20,976 nt of DNA, from assembly GCA_023128855.1 (NCBI GenBank), contig JAGMDE010000022.1, positions 1 through 20,976 on the forward strand, written 5' to 3'. Every line of letters begins with the position of its first letter. Position 1 is the stretch's first letter. This DNA is from Thermoplasmatales archaeon (GTDB taxonomy: Archaea > Thermoplasmatota > E2 > DHVEG-1). The position numbers and the translations under genes were made by a program. Below, piece by piece: positions 5,503 through 13,533 of the stretch. The notes below the pieces were generated by a model that did no database searches, had not been told where the DNA came from, and was given only the letters and a program-made list of their open reading frames with translations.

Positions 5503-8331
5503 ATGGAAAAAGCTCTAGTTTTGGTAATAATGGCATGCATGATATGTGTTAGCATGTCAGGGGCTGCTGTTTCTGTAAATGAATCGGTAACAGAAAATAC
5601 AAATCCAATAAACGAAAGATTTGTAGTAAATCAACCTACCGAATCTCCTGAAGTGAATGCTCAAGTATTGGAAACTTTTAACCAAGAAGTTGATAAATAC
5701 TTGAATTTTGGTGAATATATTGATGAAGGATATGAACCAAGGACAGAACCTAGAGATATTGAATATCCTTGGCATATAGAAACAAGTGGACTGCTTGGTG
5801 ATTTTGTAGATTGGATAATTTATGTGAATTATAAAGAGCCAGGCGGACAAGAAAAACATTTCCAGGAAATAATTGAAATAAATCCAGCGAATTTTAAAGA
5901 TCGATTCCTAGAACATCCATGGCATTATGAAAAGATAATGTTTGATACAAACGAGGATGGAACAGACGATCTCGATATTTATTATAGTATATTTAACTCT
6001 CTAGTATACAATGCTATTAAAGGAATAGAATGTAGATCTATTAGGACATGTCTATGGGTTAGAACTGAGGATATGTTGGTTAGAGATGCAAAACTAGAGG
6101 TTTGGTCAGAAATAAAACTAAATTACGGTCTTATTATTGAAAAAAGCAGAACTTTAGAACAACCGACAATTTTCCACGGCAGATTTACCAATATATTGAA
6201 TAGAATTTTTGATAACTTCAGAGAAAGATTTGAGAATAGAGGTTTTACTCCATTTAGAAATCTTTGGGATATTATTGCAAATAAACTAAATCTAATTAAA
6301 AATCAACAGGTAGAAGAGCCAGCGTATGAAGTCGCTGCAGCAGATAGTGATTGGCTGGCGTTGGGTATAGGTATAGTATCGCCTGAAGGTGAAAGAATAC
6401 CAGGTGCTTTTAGAAAATTTTTAAATATTGGTAAAGAGAACCTATTTTCTCCAATGATTTTTGAACATGAATTAAGTCAAAGTAGCAGCTATGAACCACT
6501 TGGTTTATTATTTGGTTTCCAAGCAGGTCATGAAGGTTCTAACCCTTCAACAGATGTAGCATTTGAAATTGATTTTGACCCAGCTTTTCAGATTAGAACT
6601 CAATTCATTCCACTTGATGGTTATGTCTATTATTACTATGGCCTGGATAGTGGATGTAGCTCGAATCCAAAAATAACCTTTACTACAAATGGCTTTGGAG
6701 CAGACGATGTAGAACTAACATTAATTTTTGATAGCACTGTTCCACTTGCAAGTTATTCAAATTGGATGAGTTTTGATGTTAAATGGCTTGGTTTTGATTA
6801 TCAGGCAAATAAAAAACATAATGTCGCTGTTCTTTTAACTTCACCTAGTTTTTCAGTCAAGTTAAAACTAAACGGTATACCAACTAGTATTAGTTGTGAG
6901 TTTGATGTTGATCTTAGTTTTACTTATCAACAGGGTCAATTGCTTGATGCTCAGGGTACAGGTAGTCTAAATCTTAATATGAATAGTAAAATGGACAATG
7001 TGATATTGTATTACCCTGAATTAAGTTCTAATGAGCCAATGATAGAATTTGTTAAAGTAACGGGTATTCCTGCATCTCAATCACTAAGTGCTCATGCTCA
7101 TTTAAAAATTCAAAATGATGTAGGTGGTGAAATATCAGAATTATATGGAGATGGTTATGTTGATCTAACTATGAGTAGTAGTCTTAGTAGAATACAACTG
7201 TTTTATAGAAAAGCTGATCCCAGCGACCCAGATAAACTGTTTATAGATGTTCCTAATGGAATTCCTGCTTCAAATAGAGTTGGTGCAACAGCAAAGCTAC
7301 ATATGGATCTTGATGATTTTTCAAATCCGGCTAATTACGTCTATGGAAGGATTTATCGTAGTTCTACTCAAAATATCCAAGAAATCGATGGATATCTACC
7401 CGGTGAATCAGAACCTATCGTAAGAATAACTGATATTCCAGCTAATTCAGAAGGTAAAGCAAAACTTATATGGAATAAACTTCAGGGATATGTCTATGCG
7501 AGGAGGCAATCTGCTGGAAGCCCTGATCCTATTGAAATTGATGTGGATATTGGCACTTTTCATGTGTATAACTATTTGGAAATCCAAGACGGCCATATAA
7601 ATTGCCAATTCCATCTAGAGGAGGAGGGTTACTTTAAATTTGATACTTCTAATGATATGATAGGAGATACACTTGAAGTAACTGATACATCAACTGGTAA
7701 TCAGCTAAATATAGATGTTTACAAGGTTTCTGCAGATAATCTTGATGTTGAATGGGATCTTGATTTAAATGCGAACCCAATAGAGGTTAATGAGTTAGCA
7801 TTTAGCGGAAAACTTTCATTGCTTGAAGATTTAACTTTATCTGCAACTTATCAAGGAAAAAATTTGAATTTTGATACAAGTTGGAAAGTTGGGCAAGAAG
7901 GTGAATTCTCCTTAGATTTTTACCAAGATGATCCAGTTGAGATTATAGTTGAAGATCTATTTCCAAATGATAACACATGGGATATGGGTGGCGGTGTTAT
8001 CATTAGCGATGATTTCCATTTCGACGTTAAATGGGACTGGAAACAAGGAGAATGGGGAGACCGTGGAGAATTTAAAATCAACGAGGATACAAACGATCCA
8101 AACTTTGATTGGCTTGGGTTTACCATCACATATGACCCTAGTGGCTCTGGAAATCCACAATATGGTATAGATGTTAGTGGAACAAACATCGGCATAATTG
8201 TTTACATGGAATGGTGGAAACATCCTAGTCAATGGCTTCCTCAAGTTTGGTGGTACATTTATGTTTCGGGAAATTTCAACATTCATCTTTTATGGGAAGG
8301 CGATTGGTATTACAACGTTGAGGATTGGTGA
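5503..8331 (+). CDS. Large exported protein with four 'GIPAS' repeats and a Trp-rich C-terminus, function unknown
   Basis: The 942-residue product begins with a signal peptide (about 1-22). I do not recognise a named domain. Residues 30-280 are mixed alpha/beta; from about 340 onward the protein is almost wholly beta-strand-like. Four repeats, 58-65 residues apart, centre on IP motifs at 458-460, 521-523, 586-588 and 644-646. Each is followed by alternating hydrophobic residues (for example GIPASQSLSAHAHLKI). A GYVY/YVYG strand recurs at about 373, 551, 613 and 662. The last 40 residues are rich in Trp (904, 905, 911, 916, 917, 931, 935, 942) and end without a hydrophobic anchor, so the protein is probably released or held non-covalently. 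The gene ends in TGA and is followed 26 bases later by the DUF2341/propeller gene, so the two form one operon. A structural or surface-binding role is inferred. Confidence 0.85.
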   Translation: MEKALVLVIMACMICVSMSGAAVSVNESVTENTNPINERFVVNQPTESPEVNAQVLETFNQEVDKYLNFGEYIDEGYEPRTEPRDIEYPWHIETSGLLGDFVDWIIYVNYKEPGGQEKHFQEIIEINPANFKDRFLEHPWHYEKIMFDTNEDGTDDLDIYYSIFNSLVYNAIKGIECRSIRTCLWVRTEDMLVRDAKLEVWSEIKLNYGLIIEKSRTLEQPTIFHGRFTNILNRIFDNFRERFENRGFTPFRNLWDIIANKLNLIKNQQVEEPAYEVAAADSDWLALGIGIVSPEGERIPGAFRKFLNIGKENLFSPMIFEHELSQSSSYEPLGLLFGFQAGHEGSNPSTDVAFEIDFDPAFQIRTQFIPLDGYVYYYYGLDSGCSSNPKITFTTNGFGADDVELTLIFDSTVPLASYSNWMSFDVKWLGFDYQANKKHNVAVLLTSPSFSVKLKLNGIPTSISCEFDVDLSFTYQQGQLLDAQGTGSLNLNMNSKMDNVILYYPELSSNEPMIEFVKVTGIPASQSLSAHAHLKIQNDVGGEISELYGDGYVDLTMSSSLSRIQLFYRKADPSDPDKLFIDVPNGIPASNRVGATAKLHMDLDDFSNPANYVYGRIYRSSTQNIQEIDGYLPGESEPIVRITDIPANSEGKAKLIWNKLQGYVYARRQSAGSPDPIEIDVDIGTFHVYNYLEIQDGHINCQFHLEEEGYFKFDTSNDMIGDTLEVTDTSTGNQLNIDVYKVSADNLDVEWDLDLNANPIEVNELAFSGKLSLLEDLTLSATYQGKNLNFDTSWKVGQEGEFSLDFYQDDPVEIIVEDLFPNDNTWDMGGGVIISDDFHFDVKWDWKQGEWGDRGEFKINEDTNDPNFDWLGFTITYDPSGSGNPQYGIDVSGTNIGIIVYMEWWKHPSQWLPQVWWYIYVSGNFNIHLLWEGDWYYNVEDW

Positions 8332-8346
8332 GGGGGATAAATAAGA

Positions 8347-8354
8347 AGAGGTGA
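8347..8354 (+). promoter_or_regulatory. Ribosome binding site of the gene at 8358
   Basis: AGAGGTGA is three bases before ATG 8358, within the 26-base gap after the preceding gene. It confirms the start and points to translation from a shared mRNA. Confidence 0.6.
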
Positions 8355-8357
8355 AAC

Positions 8358-11300
8358 ATGAAAGAAAAAAACGTAAATAAAAATATAACTAGGCTAGTGG
8401 TTCTCTCAATATTAGTCATATTTCTAACTACGTCTGCAAATTCAGCTTTTATAAATACTTCTGGTGATGATAATTCTGATCCGCCTGTTGCACCATTAGG
8501 TCAGAATTATTACGAGTGGAAGGACGATTTTAACAACGAACAACTAATTGATATGACAAAATCTTGGGGTTATGTTGTTGAGGGTGGAATAGCTAAGATG
8601 AAAAATACATACCCAATTTGGACTGATCCAGAGTGGGAAAAGATGATGCCTATTCAAATTACTTCAGGTAGTTCATATACTAATTATGCGCTGAATTTAA
8701 TAATAAATTATGACCCTGATATGGATCCAGACTATGATGATATTCGATTTAAACACGAGGATGCAGGTAACTCTTTCTTATACTATTGGATAGAGAGTTA
8801 TGATTCATCGGATGCAAGTGTTTGGGTAAAGATTCCAAGTCTTCCATCTGGTAATAGTTGGTTGTACTTATTTTATGGAAATGATCAGGCATCAAGTGAA
8901 AGTAGTTTCGGAGATGTTTTTACAGATTGGGACGAAGAATGGGCAAATGATAAACAGATTTCATATCACGGTGATATAGAGGGTGCCTGGGATTCTGATG
9001 TTGCCTATGGAAATGATAAGTTTTTAGTCGCATGGGAGGAAGGTGATCCTTATTGGCCTGCAATCGGTGCTTTAAACTTTAAACAAGAAATCAGAGGGTC
9101 AATGTTTTCGCCATCTGGGGGAGATCCTGTTGTTTTTGATAAGCGAATCTTTAGAGATGACGGCTACACATATTTCAGAAATGAAAATCCATCTATAGCA
9201 CATGGTAACAATGGTAAATTCTTTGTTGCTTGGGAGCATTATGAACCAACAAATTCATGGCTTAATACTATCAATGATATCACTACAATGGATATTTATG
9301 GAAGAACTGTCCAGAAAAACGGAAATGATTTTTCACTTGGAACAGTTAGACAAATTTGTACTGCAAGTGACTGTCAAGCTGATGCAAATGTTATATTTAA
9401 CCCAAATGATGACGAATTTTTAGTGGTATGGGAAGATGCTCGTGACGGTCAAACTGATTATGATATATGGGGTAGGCTTTACAATGCAGATGGCAGTCCC
9501 TCAGGCAATGAAAAACGACTTAATAACGATGCTAATTCACAATGTGAGCCATGGGGAGTATACGACCCTGATGATGACGTATATTTTATCGTTTTTGAAG
9601 AAGGGGTACATCCAGCGAATGGTCCATTTAGAATAAAAGGAGCAATTTTCGATGAAAATCTTAATGAAATTGATACATTCACAGTAGCACAACCTAGTAA
9701 TTATCCTAATGAGAATACCGACTATAATTTCCCATGTGTTCAATATAATTCAAATAGTGAGAGATTTTTAGTAACATGGAATGATGGTGACATATCTGAT
9801 AACGACTGGTGGGGAAATGTATACGGTAAAATCTATGACTCATCTGGAAACGTAAAGGTAAATCAATTTACAATTAGAAGTGGCAGTTTTGTTAGAACAG
9901 GCATTGTACCCTACTTATCAAACGCTTTCTTTGTTTCGTTTGACAACAATCAGAGGATTTTTGGTAGGTTAGTATCATCTGAGGGTGACTTATATGGTGG
10001 AGATGTAGAACTATCAACAGGCGCAGCAGCTGATGCTGACTGGTCAAACATAGCAACTGATGGTTCTAAGATATTTGCTGTATGGGAAGACTTACGAATC
10101 AATTATCCTCCGCCACAAAATAACGTATTACCCGATTCTTTTGGTAATATGGCATTTCTAAACATTCCAGACGGCTCAGATATAACAATAACATATGGGC
10201 AGGAAAAAGAAATTATTCTTGAAGCGCAAATCACTTCAAAGAAGATTCAACCAACAAATCTTGATCATTGGCATCAATTCCTTGTAGAACATAGTAGCAC
10301 AATTACCTTTGATATACTTGATTCAACAGCATCACAGATTCTAATACATAATGCTGATGACGGTGAAGATCTGTCAATAATTGATCCAAATCAGCATCCA
10401 GCTATACGTTTGCGAGCTCATTTCACTAGAGATGATCCTTCATATACTCCTGAAATGGATTGGTGGAAGGTTCTTTATGAGGGGATTGATCTGGAACCAC
10501 CTAGGACTAGATATGATCGGACAGAAGGTATTGAAGGGCTTGGTGATTGGTTTACTTCAGAATGTGTAACTGTTTGGCTGAAAGCAACAGACTATCCTCC
10601 AGACACAGGTAGCGGAATAAAATATACTTATTATACCGTTGATAGTGGCTCAACTCAGATCTATAATGAATATAGCGGCATTCATATTTGTTCCTATGCT
10701 CCAGATTGGTATGGAGATTGGGTGCTTAATTTTTGGTCTGTTGATAATGCAGGAAACGTTGAAGATAGAACAAATTGGCCAGATAACTATCACACAGTAT
10801 ATATAGATGCAAGAATACCTGAATGTTGGATTGTGTATCCAACTGAGGAAGCAGAGGTTGAAACTCCATTTGATGTCTATGTAGACGCAACAGATAATGC
10901 AGGAGTTGAACGGGTAGATTTTGATATTGAACCATATTCACAAAGACCCGGGTTGCCATGGTCAGATTATACACCACCATACATATGGACATGTGACGTA
11001 GAACCAGCGGGGCATTCTGAGCCATTGGTTCAAATAATGGCTACAGCTTATGACGAAGCTGGACAATACTGGATACATGAGGTATTTATAAAGATCCTAA
11101 ATTGGAATGCTAGAAGCAGGGTATCAATCTATAATTTCAGACAAATACTAAAGTCGTTAAATCTTGGATTAGTAGTAGACAATGCTCTCACAGTTACAAT
11201 GACTAATCCAGATAATGCTGATTCAGTAAAATTTGTAGCAAAGAGGGTCTTTACCGGTAAAGAAGCTGTTGTCTGGGATAATGACCTATCCAATGGAGGA

Positions 11301-11414
11301 GTTGCTAACTTTAACATTCCAACAGGGCTCTATAGGATCTCAGCAACCACATACAATGCGAGTGAAGTAGTAGAAAGTAATCTATTATCAAGGGTTTTCT
11401 TTATAAATAGATAG
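8358..11414 (+). CDS. Exported multidomain protein: DUF2341, seven propeller-like repeats, Ig-like modules
   Basis: The 1018-residue product has a signal peptide at 1-30. Residues 85-190 match DUF2341: a W..PEWEKMMPIQIT opening, DDIRF, YYWIES, VWVKIP and WLYLFYGN. Seven repeats with a core like FLVxWED follow at residues 222, 288, 354, 409, 470, 524 and 572, several preceded by an 'IxGRxxxxxG' strand. The number and spacing (48-66) suggest a seven-bladed beta-propeller. Residues 710-815 form an Ig-like module with a VDNAGN motif of the kind seen in bacterial surface proteins; 820-912 form a second one with an ATDNAGVE motif. The last 100 residues are another beta domain, with no C-terminal membrane segment. 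DUF2341 and propellers are common in carbohydrate- or surface-binding exported proteins, so an adhesin or polymer-binding role is likely. It shares an operon with the upstream repeat protein. Confidence 0.85.
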   Translation: MKEKNVNKNITRLVVLSILVIFLTTSANSAFINTSGDDNSDPPVAPLGQNYYEWKDDFNNEQLIDMTKSWGYVVEGGIAKMKNTYPIWTDPEWEKMMPIQITSGSSYTNYALNLIINYDPDMDPDYDDIRFKHEDAGNSFLYYWIESYDSSDASVWVKIPSLPSGNSWLYLFYGNDQASSESSFGDVFTDWDEEWANDKQISYHGDIEGAWDSDVAYGNDKFLVAWEEGDPYWPAIGALNFKQEIRGSMFSPSGGDPVVFDKRIFRDDGYTYFRNENPSIAHGNNGKFFVAWEHYEPTNSWLNTINDITTMDIYGRTVQKNGNDFSLGTVRQICTASDCQADANVIFNPNDDEFLVVWEDARDGQTDYDIWGRLYNADGSPSGNEKRLNNDANSQCEPWGVYDPDDDVYFIVFEEGVHPANGPFRIKGAIFDENLNEIDTFTVAQPSNYPNENTDYNFPCVQYNSNSERFLVTWNDGDISDNDWWGNVYGKIYDSSGNVKVNQFTIRSGSFVRTGIVPYLSNAFFVSFDNNQRIFGRLVSSEGDLYGGDVELSTGAAADADWSNIATDGSKIFAVWEDLRINYPPPQNNVLPDSFGNMAFLNIPDGSDITITYGQEKEIILEAQITSKKIQPTNLDHWHQFLVEHSSTITFDILDSTASQILIHNADDGEDLSIIDPNQHPAIRLRAHFTRDDPSYTPEMDWWKVLYEGIDLEPPRTRYDRTEGIEGLGDWFTSECVTVWLKATDYPPDTGSGIKYTYYTVDSGSTQIYNEYSGIHICSYAPDWYGDWVLNFWSVDNAGNVEDRTNWPDNYHTVYIDARIPECWIVYPTEEAEVETPFDVYVDATDNAGVERVDFDIEPYSQRPGLPWSDYTPPYIWTCDVEPAGHSEPLVQIMATAYDEAGQYWIHEVFIKILNWNARSRVSIYNFRQILKSLNLGLVVDNALTVTMTNPDNADSVKFVAKRVFTGKEAVVWDNDLSNGGVANFNIPTGLYRISATTYNASEVVESNLLSRVFFINR

Positions 11415-11492
11415 GATTACGGTACTCCGCCTTCTCTTCCTTTCCATTTATAGTGGGAAATAGTTAATTTTGGCCATGATTGTATACAAACC

Positions 11493-11500
11493 TTTAAATA
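11493..11500 (+). promoter_or_regulatory. TATA box of the C25 peptidase gene
   Basis: TTTAAATA preceded by ACAAACC (a BRE-like purine/A-rich element) lies 53-60 bases before ATG 11553. Initiation near 11523 would leave a leader of about 30 bases with the Shine-Dalgarno. The C25 gene therefore appears to be transcribed separately from the upstream operon. Confidence 0.5.
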
Positions 11501-11536
11501 TTCCTATAATAATTAATTATATTGATATATTAATCT

Positions 11537-11543
11537 GGGGGAA
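11537..11543 (+). promoter_or_regulatory. Ribosome binding site of the C25 peptidase gene
   Basis: GGGGGAA lies nine bases before ATG 11553. It shares its core with the site upstream of the other C25-like gene. Confidence 0.5.
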
Positions 11544-11552
11544 CTAAAAGTT

Positions 11553-13514
11553 ATGAAAATAAGAATCCTACCTATAATTATAGTAATTTTGATGTTATTT
11601 TCGGCTATACATGTAATAGGTATAGATTCTAATGGTGATGATAACTTAAACCTTTGTGAGGAGAATTTCCAAGTATCTTTTTCTAAGGTATCAATTGAAA
11701 CTAAAGGAGAATATGTTTCATTAAATTTAGAAGAGGCAACCACGGATTTAATGGCTGCGGGTAAACCAATTTTGCCTGTTTATATAAAAACATTTGTTTT
11801 TCCACGTGGAACAAAGATTACAAATGTGGAATGTATAATTTCAGATATTAGTAGTGAAGTTATTTCTGGTAAAATTCAACCATCACCAAAACCAGTTCCT
11901 AAGATCTCTTTAGACACATTAAGTCAAAATAACAATGAAGAAATTATTATTGATAATAAAGTAATAATTGAAGAAGATGAAAGTGTCTACTCAAGTTCAG
12001 AATTATTTCCAGATAAATGGTATACTTACAAGACTTATGCAGGTCTCATAAATGATCAAGACTCAATTATTGTAAAGGTTACTGTCTATCCTACACGATA
12101 CTCTCCTCTGGAAAATACTATTCATTCAATAGATAGCATAGATATTCAGGTAACATATGAAGAAACATCAAATAATGGACCTTTACCTAGTCCATATGAT
12201 TTGGTTATTATTACTCCTAACAAGTTTAAATTGTGGCTTTTGCCTTTATATTTCCATAAAACTAGAATGAATGTATCTACAAAAATACAATCTGTTGAGT
12301 CAATATATGAAGATTTTGAGGGAAGAGATAAACCTGAGCAGATAAAATATTTTATAAAACATGCTAAAGAGGAATGGGGTATCAAATATGTTTTACTAGT
12401 TGGTGGTCTTAAGACTCATTTAGATGCTAAGGATCGAGATAACAGGAACGAGGGAAGCACTGCTTGGCATGTTCCTGTTAGATATGTACAGCCCGATCGC
12501 TGGTTTAATGGCCACATTTCTGATCTTTATTATGGAGATATTTACAAATGGAATGATACAACCCAAGATTATGAGTTTGAAGATTGGGATAGTGACTCAG
12601 ATGATATTTTTTTAGAACATGGTGAGAAGGCTGATTTATATCCAGATGTTTATTATGGTAGACTTCCCTGTAGAAATATATTGGAAGTAAGAACTATCGT
12701 AAATAAAATCATTAAATATGAAAAACCCTCAATTTTTGGTAAACCATGGATGAAAAAAATGATTGCCATTGGTGGTCAGACTTTTAGATTTTTTGAAGGA
12801 CAACCTGATGGAGAATGGTTATGTAACTTGTCGATAGAGAGCATGGGTGATATGATAACAGAAGCTGTCAGAGTTTACTCATCAAATAATAATACGGGTG
12901 GGCCTCGTCCTATACCTAAGGATATAGTAAAAGAATATTCCAAAGGAGCAGGTTTTGTACTTTTCCAGGGTCATGGAAATGCACTCGCATGGGATACGTA
13001 TTGGGCTGATGAAGAAGGAAATAATAACGTTGGTTGGGCAGGACCTTTCATGAATTATCATATGCCTGGCCTGAGAAATGGTCGGAAATTACCAATCGTT
13101 GTCATTGGTGGATGTCATAATGGAATTTTTAATACTACGTTGTTAAAATCACTTAACGATTCTTCTAATCTTTCTCGTAGTGTTTATCATACCTATGGTC
13201 TTCCAATACTAAATTGCTTTAGTTGGAAACTAGTAATAAAAAATAGAGGTGGAGCTATTGCATCTACAGGCTGTACTGATTATGGATTAGGATCTGGACA
13301 TCCATATTATCTTAGTGGAGCTTTGGAAAGTAATTTCTTTTATGAAATAGGTAAAGAAGAAAACCCAGCAATAACTGTTGGAGATGCTCATAGTGGATCA
13401 ATAATAAAATATATGGATGATTTTGATATCTCGATAGATTATTCTTCAAATGTTTATTGTATTACAGAGTATCAACTATTTGGAGATCCAAGTTTAAAAA
13501 TCGGTGGATACTAA
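11553..13514 (+). CDS. Secreted C25 (gingipain-like) cysteine peptidase with propeptide and intact His/Cys pair
   Basis: The 653-residue product has a signal peptide (about 1-24). Residues 35-205 look like the C25 propeptide: beta-rich, with LPVYIKTFVFPRG and VTVYPTRYSPLENT. The catalytic domain spans about 213-653: YDLVIITP, KYVLLVGGLKT, VYYGRLP near 366, then the catalytic His474 in FQGHGNALAW and Cys521 in VVIGGCHNG. It closes with YQLFGDPSLKIG. In known gingipains the same His and Cys form the catalytic dyad; the family cuts extracellular proteins after Arg or Lys and is made as an inactive zymogen. There is no C-terminal sorting domain or membrane anchor, so the enzyme is probably released. 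GGCHNG differs from the more usual SCNSG around the nucleophile. Its stop is four bases from that of the convergent surface-protein gene. Confidence 0.9.
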   Translation: MKIRILPIIIVILMLFSAIHVIGIDSNGDDNLNLCEENFQVSFSKVSIETKGEYVSLNLEEATTDLMAAGKPILPVYIKTFVFPRGTKITNVECIISDISSEVISGKIQPSPKPVPKISLDTLSQNNNEEIIIDNKVIIEEDESVYSSSELFPDKWYTYKTYAGLINDQDSIIVKVTVYPTRYSPLENTIHSIDSIDIQVTYEETSNNGPLPSPYDLVIITPNKFKLWLLPLYFHKTRMNVSTKIQSVESIYEDFEGRDKPEQIKYFIKHAKEEWGIKYVLLVGGLKTHLDAKDRDNRNEGSTAWHVPVRYVQPDRWFNGHISDLYYGDIYKWNDTTQDYEFEDWDSDSDDIFLEHGEKADLYPDVYYGRLPCRNILEVRTIVNKIIKYEKPSIFGKPWMKKMIAIGGQTFRFFEGQPDGEWLCNLSIESMGDMITEAVRVYSSNNNTGGPRPIPKDIVKEYSKGAGFVLFQGHGNALAWDTYWADEEGNNNVGWAGPFMNYHMPGLRNGRKLPIVVIGGCHNGIFNTTLLKSLNDSSNLSRSVYHTYGLPILNCFSWKLVIKNRGGAIASTGCTDYGLGSGHPYYLSGALESNFFYEIGKEENPAITVGDAHSGSIIKYMDDFDISIDYSSNVYCITEYQLFGDPSLKIGGY

Positions 13515-13518
13515 ACTC

Positions 13519-13533
13519 TTATTTTCTTTTTTT
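13519..13533 (+). terminator. Oligo-T terminator of the C25 gene, overlapping the convergent gene
   Basis: TTATTTTCTTTTTTT follows five bases after the TAA at 13512-13514. Archaeal termination typically uses T-runs in the non-template strand. On the other strand the same bases encode the basic KKRK tail and stop of the surface protein, so one stretch serves both genes. Confidence 0.45.

Noticed and set aside
5557..5859. Open frame on the minus strand inside the 942-residue gene
   Set aside because: It is antisense to a well-supported gene, without a start signal or recognisable protein features.
7920..8286. Several overlapping open frames at the end of the 942-residue gene, on both strands
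   Set aside because: They are shadows of the Trp-rich coding sequence, low-complexity and without ribosome binding sites.
10726..11025. 99-codon minus-strand open frame inside the DUF2341 gene
   Set aside because: It is rich in Leu and His from reversed codons, with no Shine-Dalgarno and no family resemblance.
11443..11466. Hairpin TTTCC/GGGAAA as a terminator after the DUF2341 gene
   Set aside because: The stem is about five base pairs and no clear T-run follows; too weak to call.
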